Shown here piece after piece: positions 1 to 7,112 of a stretch of DNA of 14,010 nt. The translations under genes and the position numbers were made by a program. Origin of the DNA: Planctomycetia bacterium. GTDB lineage: Bacteria > Planctomycetota > Planctomycetia > Pirellulales > UBA1268. Under the pieces are notes generated by a model. It saw only the letters and a list, made by a program, of their open reading frames with translations, was not told the DNA's origin and searched no databases. The stretch's first letter is position 1, and each line of letters opens with the position of its first letter. Location of the stretch: positions 1-14,010 of the forward strand of contig RGBY01000038.1 of the NCBI GenBank assembly GCA_009919445.1, written 5' to 3'.

Positions 1-90
1 GAGTTGTTCCCCTTGCACACCTCTGATGTTGGCACGGGCCCGGTTGGCCGTGCCAATGCAGGCGATCTGAAGTTTTTCATTTGCGGCTAG
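1..90 (+). CDS. Possible 3' end of an unidentified gene cut by the window edge
   Basis: Frame 1 on the + strand is open from the first base to a TAG at 88-90, giving 29 codons that end in ...AGDLKFFICG. Codons are rich in G at position 1 and G/C at position 3, which looks coding, but the stretch is too short to name or to exclude chance. An alternative frame is open to a TGA at 67-69. No family is recognised. A 9-bp inverted repeat (29-37 with 48-56) lies inside it. Confidence 0.3.
   Translation, partial: ELFPLHTSDVGTGPVGRANAGDLKFFICG
29..56. repeat. Inverted repeat near the left window edge
   Basis: TTGGCACGG at 29-37 is the exact reverse complement of CCGTGCCAA at 48-56, with a 10-base loop. 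No T-run follows on either strand, so it is not a clear intrinsic terminator. It may simply lie in the end of a coding region. Confidence 0.4.
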
Positions 91-326
91 TGACGGTCGG
101 GCCGCGAGGCTTGTGAAGACGCCTGCCGATGCGGCTGTCGTTGACTTGAGAAAGCGGCGGCGGGTCGGTTGAATGGTTGATTGTGTCATCGGTTGATTCC
201 TACAGGATTTCGTCAGCCCGAGTAATTCTTATAGCGGAATGTTTTGGCTCTCGATGGTACCATCTCAAGGGCGTTGCCAGCCAGCGTGGTAATGCCGAGA
301 GGACTCCTTTTTTAAGAGATGTTTTG
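91..326. other. Intergenic region upstream of the LRR gene
   Basis: No convincing gene was found here. The reading frame of the LRR gene stays open back to a TTG at 177, but the peptide from 177 to 326 does not resemble an export signal, and a better start with a purine-rich site lies at 327. Bases about 238-306 weakly resemble the reverse complement of the hairpin array at 8813-9258 (see findings). A poor -10-like TATAGC sits at 230-235 without a good -35 partner. Confidence 0.45.
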
Positions 327-1433
327 ATGCTGATGAAATTACGCCATTTTTTTAACGCTCGCTTTTGTTCGTTGCTGGGCCTGTTTCTCCTGCTTGTGCA
401 GGTGTCTGGGCTTGAGACGTTGGCCGGCGATCCTGAGACCACGCTAGCCTTTCTCAAGGGGTACGACCTTGCCTTTCTCAAGGGGTACGACCTTCTGCTG
501 AAGCGGGATGGTGAGGGGTATATCACCGATATTCATGTCCGTGAGCAGGCACCGACCGACGAGCTGCTTGGCGAACTGCAAACATTGCCCCGGCTGCAGA
601 GTCTGGTTCTCGCTGGAACGGCAACGACGGATGAGTCTCTTGGTCTGATCACCAAACTTGAGTATCTCCGCAATCTGGACCTGCGGAACTGTCCTGTGAG
701 TAATGCCGGGCTTGCCCATTTGACCGGCATGAAAAGTCTGGCGGCGATTCGCCTGTCTGGATCCACGGGTGAAACGACGGTTGATGATGATGGCATGGTC
801 TCCCTTGCCGCAATCAGTTCGCTCCAGACGGTGATGCTCGATGGCCTGTGGGTGAGTGAGGGAGGGCTCGAACACTTGGTCGTGCTCGAGGGGCTAAAGG
901 AGCTGACGCTTGCCCAGACGCTTGTTGGTGATGAAGCCCTCCCGGTTATTGCCAGAATGAAAAAGCTGCGGCGCTTACGGCTAGCGAAGACGTCGATCAC
1001 GGCTGAAGGGCTCGGGTCGATTGCTCCGCTCAGTGAGCTTCGGGACCTCGACATCAGTGAGTGTGCCAGCCTCGACGACACAGCCCTTGAGCCGGTGGGC
1101 CTGCTGTCGCAACTCGAACGACTCAACCTTTGGCGAGTGCCGGTTGGTGATGAGGGGATTCGTCATCTTGCAGGCCTGCGGAATATGAAGTGGCTGAACC
1201 TCGATAACACGATGCTCACTGACAGTGGCCTCGGTGTGGTCGCGGGAATGCCGGCGCTTGCGACGCTTCATATTGGGTCGACTGCCGTATCGAATGCCGG
1301 CATCAAGCATCTTATGAAGCTCAGCAGCCTGCGTGAGGTGTTCCTGGCCCGCACGGCAGTCGATGCTGCCGGAGTCGCGGCGTTACGAAAGGCATTGCCG
1401 GAGGCAGCGGTTGTCGACACAGCGGCCGACTAA
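327..1433 (+). CDS. Exported leucine-rich-repeat protein (RNI-like)
   Basis: The 368-residue product begins with a basic stretch and a hydrophobic core (about residues 3-30, ending near LETLAG), a likely Sec signal peptide, so it is probably exported or membrane-attached. From about residue 90 to the end there are roughly eleven repeats of about 24 residues of the type LxxLxLxxTxVxDxGLxxL, as in ribonuclease-inhibitor-like LRR proteins, which are abundant in planctomycetes. Such repeats usually bind proteins; no enzyme domain is visible and the partner is unknown. The ATG at 327 was chosen because AAGAG lies 8 bases upstream and the signal peptide starts there; ATG 333 is also possible, and the frame is open back to a TTG at 177. 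A perfect 24-base tandem duplication gives AFLKGYDL twice at residues 41-56. The gene converges on the nucleoside phosphorylase gene with a 40-base gap and no clear terminator. Confidence 0.88.
   Translation: MLMKLRHFFNARFCSLLGLFLLLVQVSGLETLAGDPETTLAFLKGYDLAFLKGYDLLLKRDGEGYITDIHVREQAPTDELLGELQTLPRLQSLVLAGTATTDESLGLITKLEYLRNLDLRNCPVSNAGLAHLTGMKSLAAIRLSGSTGETTVDDDGMVSLAAISSLQTVMLDGLWVSEGGLEHLVVLEGLKELTLAQTLVGDEALPVIARMKKLRRLRLAKTSITAEGLGSIAPLSELRDLDISECASLDDTALEPVGLLSQLERLNLWRVPVGDEGIRHLAGLRNMKWLNLDNTMLTDSGLGVVAGMPALATLHIGSTAVSNAGIKHLMKLSSLREVFLARTAVDAAGVAALRKALPEAAVVDTAAD
447..494 (+). repeat. Perfect 24-bp tandem duplication inside the LRR gene
   Basis: Bases 447-470 and 471-494 are identical, and the unit is eight codons long, so the reading frame is kept and the peptide AFLKGYDL is doubled. 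It lies between the signal peptide and the first LRR. Complete identity, including silent positions, suggests a recent duplication. Confidence 0.95.
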
Positions 1434-1473
1434 GCTCGTCGGCGACGCGTGGAGAGGAGGGCATTCCGTTTGG

Positions 1474-2310
1474 CTAAATCGGCTCGGCAGCAGCATCGCG
1501 GACGGCAGCCTCGATGATCGACCGAAGCTTGGGTTCAGCCGAGCGAGCCACATCGAGGATCTTTTCCACGGTGGCAACCTCGAGGGCGTCAGGTAGGCAC
1601 ATGTCGGTGACTACCGACAAGCCGAGCACTCGTAGGCCGGCATGCACGGCGACGATCACCTCTGGCACGGTTGACATGCCAACGACATCGGCGCCGATAC
1701 CCCGCAGGAACCGATACTCAGCCCGGGTTTCCAGGTTTGGCCCGGTGACTGCCACATAGACGCCTCGGTGGGCGACAAAATCCTCGTGCCGGGCAACCTC
1801 CAGTGCGCGATCAATCAGCGGCATCGTGTAGGGGGCTGACATGTCGGGAAAGCGGGGGCCGAGCCGGTCATCGTTGATGCCGATGAGCGGGTTGTCATTC
1901 ATCAGGTTGATGTGATCGTCGATCACCATGATGTCGCCAGCCCTGTAGTGTGGGTTCAGGCCTCCACAGGCATTGGTGACGATGAGCAACTCAGCGCCCA
2001 GCCGCTGCAGCACCCGCACCGGCAGGGTGATTTGGGCGAGCGGATACCCCTCATAGGCATGCATGCGGCCTTCCAGGATGACCACGGGCACCCCGGCGAG
2101 CAGGCCACAGACAAGTTGGCCCGCATGCCCATGAGCCGTTGAGCGAGCGAAGTGGGGAATTTCTTCGTACGGAATCTCCACTCGCTCAGCCACGCTGCTG
2201 GCAGCTTCACCAAGTCCGCTGCCAAGGATGATGCCCGCCTTGGGACGGTGCGGCCAACGCTGAGCAATGAGTTCACAGGCGGCGGTAATCTGGTCGTACT
2301 GCTCGAGCAT
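1474..2310 (-). CDS. punA: Purine nucleoside phosphorylase (trimeric type)
   Basis: It catalyses phosphorolysis of purine nucleosides to free base and (deoxy)ribose 1-phosphate, in cytoplasmic purine salvage. The 278 residues match the trimeric PNP/MTAP family in length. Visible motifs are the phosphate-binding GSGLG (30-34), GHAG with His62, EGRMHAYEGY (80-89), TNACGGLN (112-119), the purine-binding GPNLETRAEYR with Glu194, and VVGMSTVPEVIVA (209-221). The base-contact residue that is Asn243 in human PNP is Asp236 here (VVTDMC), so 6-aminopurines such as adenosine may be accepted; this is inferred from the MTAP family, which has Asp there. AAGGA lies about 8 bases before the ATG. A 93-base gap separates it from the TPR gene upstream. 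The family is certain; the exact substrate is not. Confidence 0.95.
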   Translation of the reverse strand: MLEQYDQITAACELIAQRWPHRPKAGIILGSGLGEAASSVAERVEIPYEEIPHFARSTAHGHAGQLVCGLLAGVPVVILEGRMHAYEGYPLAQITLPVRVLQRLGAELLIVTNACGGLNPHYRAGDIMVIDDHINLMNDNPLIGINDDRLGPRFPDMSAPYTMPLIDRALEVARHEDFVAHRGVYVAVTGPNLETRAEYRFLRGIGADVVGMSTVPEVIVAVHAGLRVLGLSVVTDMCLPDALEVATVEKILDVARSAEPKLRSIIEAAVRDAAAEPI

Positions 2311-2346
2311 CAGGAAATCCTTTTTGAACGGAATAAAGGGAGACCG

Positions 2347-2391
2347 TGCCGCCTGGCGTCAGCGGCAAGTAATTAGTTCAGCAGACTGCTG
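2347..2391 (-). promoter_or_regulatory. Two short inverted repeats in the leader of the phosphorylase gene
   Basis: TGCCGC at 2347-2352 pairs with GCGGCA at 2362-2367 around a 9-base loop, and CAGCAG at 2379-2384 pairs with CTGCTG at 2386-2391. Both lie between the TPR gene stop and the phosphorylase start. Neither is followed by a T-run, so a terminator is unlikely. A regulatory role is only a possibility. Confidence 0.25.
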
Positions 2392-2403
2392 GTCGTACGA
2401 GTA

Positions 2404-2817
2404 TCAATCCTGACCGAGCAGGTCGCGAAACGCTGGGTGATCGCGGAGCGAATCGAGATCAGGATCGACCTCGAGGTGCCCGAGGTCGTCATACCCGAGC
2501 AGGATTGCTCGTGAGAGAGTGTCGATTGCTTCTTGCTGGTGGCCGGCACGAGCCAGCGAACAGCCCAGATTGTAGCGAGCCAATGGATCTTCTGGCTGGA
2601 GTGATACCAGCCGACGGTCAAGATCGACCGCGCGTTTGACCTGACCTTTTTTGGAGACAAGTTCAGCCAGAATGCGTAACACTTCAAGAGAAGTTTCATT
2701 CCGGCTCAGCAGATGCTCGAAGAACTCGATGTCGAAGTCGAGTTGCGACATCCTGCCAAACCAGCGTCGGCTTCGCGGTGACGCCTTGCTGTCCTGCGGG
2801 GCGTTGGCTCCGGTCAT
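2404..2817 (-). CDS. Short TPR-repeat protein
   Basis: A 137-residue protein, probably cytoplasmic. Residues about 42-110 form two tetratricopeptide-like helix pairs (for example LARYNLGCSLARAGHQQEAIDTL, here split as LARYNLGCSLARAG and HQQEAIDTL), followed by the ending LEVDPDLDSLRDHPAFRDLL, which closes many short planctomycete TPR proteins. TPRs mediate protein contacts; no partner is identified. The frame is open upstream to 3144, but that part is the antisense-frame shadow of the acidic gene. The ATG at 2817 has a strong GGAGG five bases upstream and is the chosen start; ATG 2751 is a weaker alternative. It follows the acidic-protein gene by 37 bases, so the two are probably cotranscribed. 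Confidence 0.87.
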   Translation of the reverse strand: MTGANAPQDSKASPRSRRWFGRMSQLDFDIEFFEHLLSRNETSLEVLRILAELVSKKGQVKRAVDLDRRLVSLQPEDPLARYNLGCSLARAGHQQEAIDTLSRAILLGYDDLGHLEVDPDLDSLRDHPAFRDLLGQD

Positions 2818-2854
2818 GGTTGCCTCCGTGAAGAACCCAAAGGGATTCGCGGTT

Positions 2855-3229
2855 CTACTTTTTGCCACCTGCTGACTTGCCGGGAGGCGGGGCCTCCGGC
2901 CGGAGATCATCTGGGTGATCCCAATCGGGATCCGACCCATCCTCTTCAAAGTCATCGTCAAATTCGTCATCAAAATCGTCGAAATTTGAGTCTTCGTCTC
3001 CGAGCGGGTCGATATCGTCGAGGTCCTCGTCTTCAGTGGCGTCATCGTCGCTCTCGTCATCGCCGTTTCCACAGACGATGCGGTCTGGCTGAAGCCCCCA
3101 CGCTGGCTGAAGGCCCCATTCAGTCGCTGCTTCCGGGCGAACAATGGTTGCCAGGTTGAGGCCAGAACACCGGAAAAGCGGCATCCACAGGGGCGATTGA
3201 GGCGGGCAGGGGGTGGTTGTCACTGGCAT
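2855..3229 (-). CDS. Highly acidic hypothetical protein
   Basis: No family is recognised. The 124-residue product has a short N-terminal part with two separated Cys in the contexts FRCSGLN and IVCGNG, then a very acidic segment (about residues 57-108, 32 of 52 positions Asp or Glu) and a basic Gly/Lys end, GKSAGGKK. Such tails are often disordered and may bind basic proteins or metal ions; this is inference. Three starts are possible: ATG 3259, ATG 3229 (GAGG 8 bases upstream, chosen) and ATG 3184, which gives MPLFRCSGL and could be the real one. A near-perfect 18-base duplication encodes WGLQPA then WGLQPD. The TPR gene follows after 37 bases. Confidence 0.7.
   Translation of the reverse strand: MPVTTTPCPPQSPLWMPLFRCSGLNLATIVRPEAATEWGLQPAWGLQPDRIVCGNGDDESDDDATEDEDLDDIDPLGDEDSNFDDFDDEFDDDFEEDGSDPDWDHPDDLRPEAPPPGKSAGGKK
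3085..3118 (-). repeat. Short in-frame tandem repeat in the acidic-protein gene
   Basis: Bases 3085-3100 and 3103-3118 match at 15 of 16 positions with an 18-base period, encoding WGLQPA and WGLQPD on the - strand. The period of six codons keeps the frame. Confidence 0.85.
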
Positions 3230-3295
3230 CGTCGGGGCCTCACGGTGGGACGGGAGCATGCTGAGAGGAAACAGACTAACTGCTGATCTTGGGAA

Positions 3296-3301
3296 AATAT
3301 A
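3296..3301 (-). promoter_or_regulatory. Possible -10 element for the acidic/TPR pair
   Basis: TATATT (read on the - strand) lies in the 150-base gap after argJ and 67 bases or more before the acidic gene. The best -35 candidate upstream, TTCCCT at 15-base spacing, is poor. This may be a start point for transcription of the acidic and TPR genes separate from argJ. Confidence 0.25.
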
Positions 3302-3380
3302 CGCCTTGGGCGGCTCAGGGAAGGGCGGCCCGCTGGAGAGGGGGCTGCCGGGGTGCCTGGGGGCTGAAAGTCAGACAAGC

Positions 3381-4610
3381 TCAGGTGTGATAGTCCGCAT
3401 TGAGTCGAACATATTCGGCCGTCAGATCGCTGGAATAGAAGCGAATGGAGCCCGGGCCGTCGCCGATTTCGAGTTCGATCAGGGTTTCGCGGTTGTCCCT
3501 GATGGAGGCTGAGACCGCCGCCGCATCAAAGGAGACCGGTGAGGCATTGCGAAACAGTTCAACACCGTTGAGCCGCAGGACCAGCCGAGCGGCCTCAAAG
3601 GCAACCCCGGCGTAGCCGGCGGCTGAGACAATGCGGCCCCAGTTTGGGTCGGCTCCACTAACGGCGGTTTTTACCAAGGGGCTGTCAGCCACGGCCCGGG
3701 CCACGCGGCGGGCTGCTTCACGGCTGTCGGCACCAGTGACTTCCACGCGGATCACATGGGTGGCCCCCTCGCCGTCATCGGCAATTTCCCGGGCGAGCGT
3801 TTCGCAGGCTTTTGTCAGCGCTGCCGCAAAGTCATCGAGGCTGCTGCCGGAGAGAGGAGGCTCGCCAGCGGCTCCATTGGCCAAGAGCAACACCGTGTCG
3901 TTGGTGCTCATGTGGCCGTCGACGCTGACGCAGTTGAAGGTGAGGTCAGTCGCCTCAGCGAGCAGCCGCTGGGCGTCGGCCGGCGTGAGGGCTGCGTCGG
4001 TGAGGATGACACCAAGCATGGTGGCCATTTTTGGTCCGATCATGGCTGCTCCCTTGGCCATGCCGAACAACTGATATCGTTCGCCTGCTGCAGTTTTACC
4101 AAAGGCATCGCCGGCCAGTTTGGGACGGGTGTCGGTCGTCATCAGCCCACGCGCAGCCCGCACAATGCTGGCCTCGTCGCTTCCCAGTTGGGTCGCGGCA
4201 TCACGAATGCCCGTCTCAATCTTTTCCCGGGGCAGGAACTCTCCGATGATGCCGGTTGACATCACCAGAACCGAACCGGCAACGCTGCCGATGGCGGCGG
4301 CTGTGGTAGCGGCCATGGCTTCGGCATCGGCTTCACCCTGGCTGCCCGTGCAGGCATTGGCGTTACCTGAGTTGATCACAATGCCACGAAAACCAGTGCC
4401 CGGTGTGCGGGCCCGGTCGAATGCCACCGGAGCGGCGTAGACGAGGTTTTGGGTGTAGACACCAGCGGCAGTAGCTGGGCGATCAGAGATGATCAGGCTG
4501 ATGTCTTCACGGGTGGGATTGCGCTTCAGCCCGGCATGCAGGCCGGCGACGGTGAAGCCGCGTGGCAGCGGAGGCACGGGACCACTGAGAGGGGTTTCGG
4601 CAATCGGCAT
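3381..4610 (-). CDS. argJ: Bifunctional glutamate N-acetyltransferase / amino-acid acetyltransferase ArgJ
   Basis: ArgJ moves the acetyl group from N-acetylornithine to glutamate, recycling it in arginine synthesis; bifunctional members can also use acetyl-CoA. The 409-residue product has the family length. The oxyanion-hole region STGIIG is at 118-123, and the self-cleavage site ATMLG is at 196-200, where Thr197 becomes the N-terminal nucleophile of the beta chain after autoproteolysis. The C-terminus NADYHT (404-409) is the conserved substrate-binding end. All key residues are intact, so an active enzyme is expected. The gene lies 59 bases downstream of argC, in the same direction. No clear Shine-Dalgarno site precedes the ATG. 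Whether it is mono- or bifunctional cannot be told from sequence alone. Confidence 0.96.
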   Translation of the reverse strand: MPIAETPLSGPVPPLPRGFTVAGLHAGLKRNPTREDISLIISDRPATAAGVYTQNLVYAAPVAFDRARTPGTGFRGIVINSGNANACTGSQGEADAEAMAATTAAAIGSVAGSVLVMSTGIIGEFLPREKIETGIRDAATQLGSDEASIVRAARGLMTTDTRPKLAGDAFGKTAAGERYQLFGMAKGAAMIGPKMATMLGVILTDAALTPADAQRLLAEATDLTFNCVSVDGHMSTNDTVLLLANGAAGEPPLSGSSLDDFAAALTKACETLAREIADDGEGATHVIRVEVTGADSREAARRVARAVADSPLVKTAVSGADPNWGRIVSAAGYAGVAFEAARLVLRLNGVELFRNASPVSFDAAAVSASIRDNRETLIELEIGDGPGSIRFYSSDLTAEYVRLNADYHT

Positions 4611-4669
4611 GGTTGGGTGGCAGCAGAGGGAAAGGTGGACGGGTAGGCAGCCAAGACTGCGAGGCGGGC

Positions 4670-5680
4670 CTAAAGCAGCCCCAGCGTTTCTGGAAACCCG
4701 TGCATGCAGTTGAAGTTTTGGACGGCAGCACCAGCGGCGCCTTTGACCAGGTTGTCAAGACAGCTGATCAAGAGCATCCGGCCACGCACGGCCCGGGCGG
4801 TCAGGTCACAGAAGTTGGTGTCGACCGTGTCCTTGGTGCCGGGGAGATGATCGACCAGACGAATGAACCGCTCGTCGCCATAGGCCTCTTGCCAGACAGC
4901 GGTGATCTGCTGCTCAGTGACCCCTGCAGCCGGGCGGACGTAGATGGTCGCCAGAATGCCACGATCCATCGGAGCCAACTGGGGCGTGAAGATGACCTCT
5001 GGCCGGCTGGTGGCATGACGGGCCACGATCTGTTCGATTTCCGGCGTGTGCCGGTGGCGGCCGACGTTGTAGGGCGACAGGCTTTCGTTGCACTCAGGAA
5101 AATGGGTCATGAGTTTTGGGGTGCGGCCGGCACCACTCACCCCGCTTTTCGCATCGACAATGATGTCGTCTGGTTCGATAACCCCCGCTTTGAGCAGTGG
5201 TGCCAGCGGCAGGATGGCAGCCGTTGCGTAGCAGCCTGGGTTGGCGACCAGGTCGGCCTTCGCGATGGCGTCGCGAAAGAGTTCGGGCAGGCCGTAGACC
5301 GTCTGGCCGAGTCGCGTTGGGTCGACATGGGTCTGGCCGTACCAGTCGTGGTAGGTGGTGGCATCATCAAGGCGGTAGTCGGCACTCAGATCGACCACCC
5401 GGGTGCCGGCTGCCAGCAGGTCGGGTACAACGGAGGCACTCGCGCAGTGAGGCAGGCAACAGAAGACAACATCTGCCCGCTTGCCAATTTCGGCCGGGCT
5501 GAGATCTTCCAGCGGCAGATCGAGCCGGCCGACGAGGCTGGGGTGGACACTCGAAACGGGTGGGTTGCCTGCCTGGCGGCTGGTCACCGCCACGATTTCA
5601 ACCTCGGGGTGTCGCAGCAGGTGTTTGATTGATTCAAGCGCCGTGTAACCGGTGGCGCCGAGGAGGGCAACTTTGATCAC
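4670..5680 (-). CDS. argC: N-acetyl-gamma-glutamyl-phosphate reductase ArgC
   Basis: ArgC reduces N-acetylglutamyl phosphate to the semialdehyde with NADPH, the third step of arginine synthesis. The product starts with the Rossmann motif GATGYT (8-13), has the catalytic cysteine in ANPGCYATA (Cys150) and the catalytic histidine in GRHRHTPEIEQ (His211), and ends at 336 residues, usual for the family. The frame extends upstream to a TTG at 5773, but the extra 31 residues are proline-rich and unlike ArgC, so the GTG at 5680, which places MIKVALLG at the N-terminus, was chosen. No Shine-Dalgarno site is seen. It is followed by argJ, while argB is not in the window. The catalytic set is complete. 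Confidence 0.95.
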   Translation of the reverse strand: MIKVALLGATGYTALESIKHLLRHPEVEIVAVTSRQAGNPPVSSVHPSLVGRLDLPLEDLSPAEIGKRADVVFCCLPHCASASVVPDLLAAGTRVVDLSADYRLDDATTYHDWYGQTHVDPTRLGQTVYGLPELFRDAIAKADLVANPGCYATAAILPLAPLLKAGVIEPDDIIVDAKSGVSGAGRTPKLMTHFPECNESLSPYNVGRHRHTPEIEQIVARHATSRPEVIFTPQLAPMDRGILATIYVRPAAGVTEQQITAVWQEAYGDERFIRLVDHLPGTKDTVDTNFCDLTARAVRGRMLLISCLDNLVKGAAGAAVQNFNCMHGFPETLGLL

Positions 5681-5789
5681 GTCAGTGGCTGTTCGGGAGG
5701 AAGGACAAACGGGGTTTGGGGTGACACCTAGGGTGGTGGGCGGCTGAGGCCAGCCCCCAACCAAGCATACCAAAGCCGTGCCTGCAGGG

Positions 5790-6422
5790 TCACTCAGTAG
5801 CCACGGCTAGTCGGTCGATGAGCCGCAGCAGCCAGCGGGCGACCGTCTGCTTTGTGCCTGCCTTGCTGCCGATGCGCTCGTGCCGACGGTCGTAGACCGT
5901 GACCGCGGTGGTTGTGGTGTCGAGTGCGGTCAGATCGTTGAGCACGATAAGGTCACAGCGTTTGGCGTCAATTTTTTGCAGGGCCCGGTCGGAATTGCCA
6001 TCGGGTTCCAGAGCAAAGGCAACCAGCCACTGGGCTGGGGCTGCCTGGCGGGCAAGGGTGGCGATGACGTCTCGGGTTGGCCTGAGTTCAAGGGTGAGCC
6101 CATCCTGACGGGGCAGCTTGCCTGTCGCCCGGGTGATGGGTTCGAAGTCGCAGGGGGCAGCGGTGGCGATCACGCCATCGACCTCAGGCAAGAGGGGCAG
6201 GGAGGCCTCTAGCATGTCGCTGGTTGTCACAACGGGAATGACCCGGGCGGCCTGTGGGTAGCGAACACTGACCGGACCACTGACGATCGTGACCCGATGA
6301 CCGGCGGCGAGGGCAGCCCGGGCGAGAGCAGCAGCCATGCGGCCACTAGAGGCATTGGTCAGATAGCGGACATCGTCGAGGTAGGCCCGGGTCGGTCCGG
6401 CAGTGATAAGGATGTGGGCCAT
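5790..6422 (-). CDS. coaB: Phosphopantothenate-cysteine ligase (stand-alone CoaB)
   Basis: CoaB joins cysteine to 4'-phosphopantothenate using a nucleotide triphosphate, in coenzyme A synthesis. In most bacteria it is the C-terminal half of a CoaBC fusion; here it is a separate 210-residue protein. Motifs are ITAGPTR (6-12), LTNASSG with Asn23 (the equivalent of E. coli CoaBC Asn210), IVSGPVS, the TAAPCDF segment in place of the usual AAVADF, a GKLPR Lys, and VAFALE. The ATG at 6422 places the motif at the N-terminus; ATG 6437 would add five residues. It begins 14-28 bases after the coaC stop, in another frame, so this is a true split and not one base from a fusion. The product of CoaC's neighbour reaction is its substrate partner in the same pathway. 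Confidence 0.92.
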   Translation of the reverse strand: MAHILITAGPTRAYLDDVRYLTNASSGRMAAALARAALAAGHRVTIVSGPVSVRYPQAARVIPVVTTSDMLEASLPLLPEVDGVIATAAPCDFEPITRATGKLPRQDGLTLELRPTRDVIATLARQAAPAQWLVAFALEPDGNSDRALQKIDAKRCDLIVLNDLTALDTTTTAVTVYDRRHERIGSKAGTKQTVARWLLRLIDRLAVATE

Positions 6423-6450
6423 GGGCCGGAAGCACATTGGGGGTGGTCAG

Positions 6451-7008
6451 TTACTGCCTGTCGAGCGTGGCTCTGATGGCTGCCGCGATCGTGGCTGGTT
6501 CGGCCATGCGGCCCGCACCGGTCTGCCGGCAGGAGAGCCAGCCTTCCTCTGGTGGAATGATTGTCACGCCGTCGTCGGTCAGTTGGGAGATGTTCCGCTG
6601 TACAGCCGGTTTTTTCCACATGGCTGCATTCATGGCTGGCGCCATCAGGACCGGGCATTCCGCGCACAGTAGCAGGGTCGAAAGGAGATCATCAGCCAGG
6701 CCGCTCGCAGCCTTGGCGAGGATGTCGGCCGTTGCCGGAGCCACCACGATCAGGTCGGCGGTCTGTGCCAGTTCGATGTGGGCACCGAGTGGGTAGCGAG
6801 CGGGATCAAAACTGCGTGTGGCCACAGGCCGGCCGGTGAGAGCGGCAAAAGTGGCGGCGCCAACAAAGCGACGGGCGTTTTTGGTGAGCACCGCCGTGAC
6901 ACGTGCATCTTCCTGCACGAGGCTGCTAGTCAGGGCAGCCACCTTGTAGGCAGCGATTCCTCCGCCAACGGCAATAACTATTTCACACTTAGACAGCGAA
7001 GACGGCAT
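6451..7008 (-). CDS. coaC: Phosphopantothenoylcysteine decarboxylase (stand-alone CoaC)
   Basis: This FMN flavoprotein of the HFCD family decarboxylates 4'-phosphopantothenoylcysteine to 4'-phosphopantetheine. The 185 residues include the N-terminal GGGIAAYK (15-22), the catalytic His77 in AHIEL, the FMN/substrate loop APATADILAK (90-99), PAMN (124-127), and the substrate-clamp Cys160 in LSCRQTGAGRMAEP. All landmark residues are present. It carries no ligase domain; that is encoded by the next gene, 14-28 bases downstream. A weak purine-rich stretch GAGAGAA lies before the ATG. The related lantibiotic decarboxylases (EpiD) lack this gene context, so CoaC is by far the better reading. Confidence 0.95.
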   Translation of the reverse strand: MPSSLSKCEIVIAVGGGIAAYKVAALTSSLVQEDARVTAVLTKNARRFVGAATFAALTGRPVATRSFDPARYPLGAHIELAQTADLIVVAPATADILAKAASGLADDLLSTLLLCAECPVLMAPAMNAAMWKKPAVQRNISQLTDDGVTIIPPEEGWLSCRQTGAGRMAEPATIAAAIRATLDRQ

Positions 7009-7112
7009 TCAAAAGGTTCTCTCAATGTTCGTCTTGAGGCGCCTGAACTCACCATTCGAAGCAGTCGAGCCTACTCCACCTGCAGATTCCCGCAAGACTC
7101 ACGCAAGTCAGC
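7009..7112. other. Short spacer between coaC and the small exported-protein gene
   Basis: 104 bases hold no gene and no clear promoter or terminator. If coaC keeps its own promoter after the interruption of the rpoZ-coaC order, it would have to lie here or further upstream; no convincing -35/-10 pair is visible. Confidence 0.4.

Noticed and set aside
177..326. Start of the LRR gene at TTG 177
   Set aside because: It would place a non-signal peptide before an obvious signal sequence; ATG 327 has a purine-rich site at good spacing.
2818..3144. N-terminal extension of the TPR gene to 3144
   Set aside because: The peptide is low-complexity Thr/Met/Arg, a shifted-frame reading of the Asp/Glu-rich gene on the same strand, and a strong GGAGG precedes ATG 2817.
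4613..5632. 339-codon open frame on the + strand
   Set aside because: It lies entirely opposite argC and has no family resemblance; argC has all catalytic residues. It is a high-G+C shadow frame.
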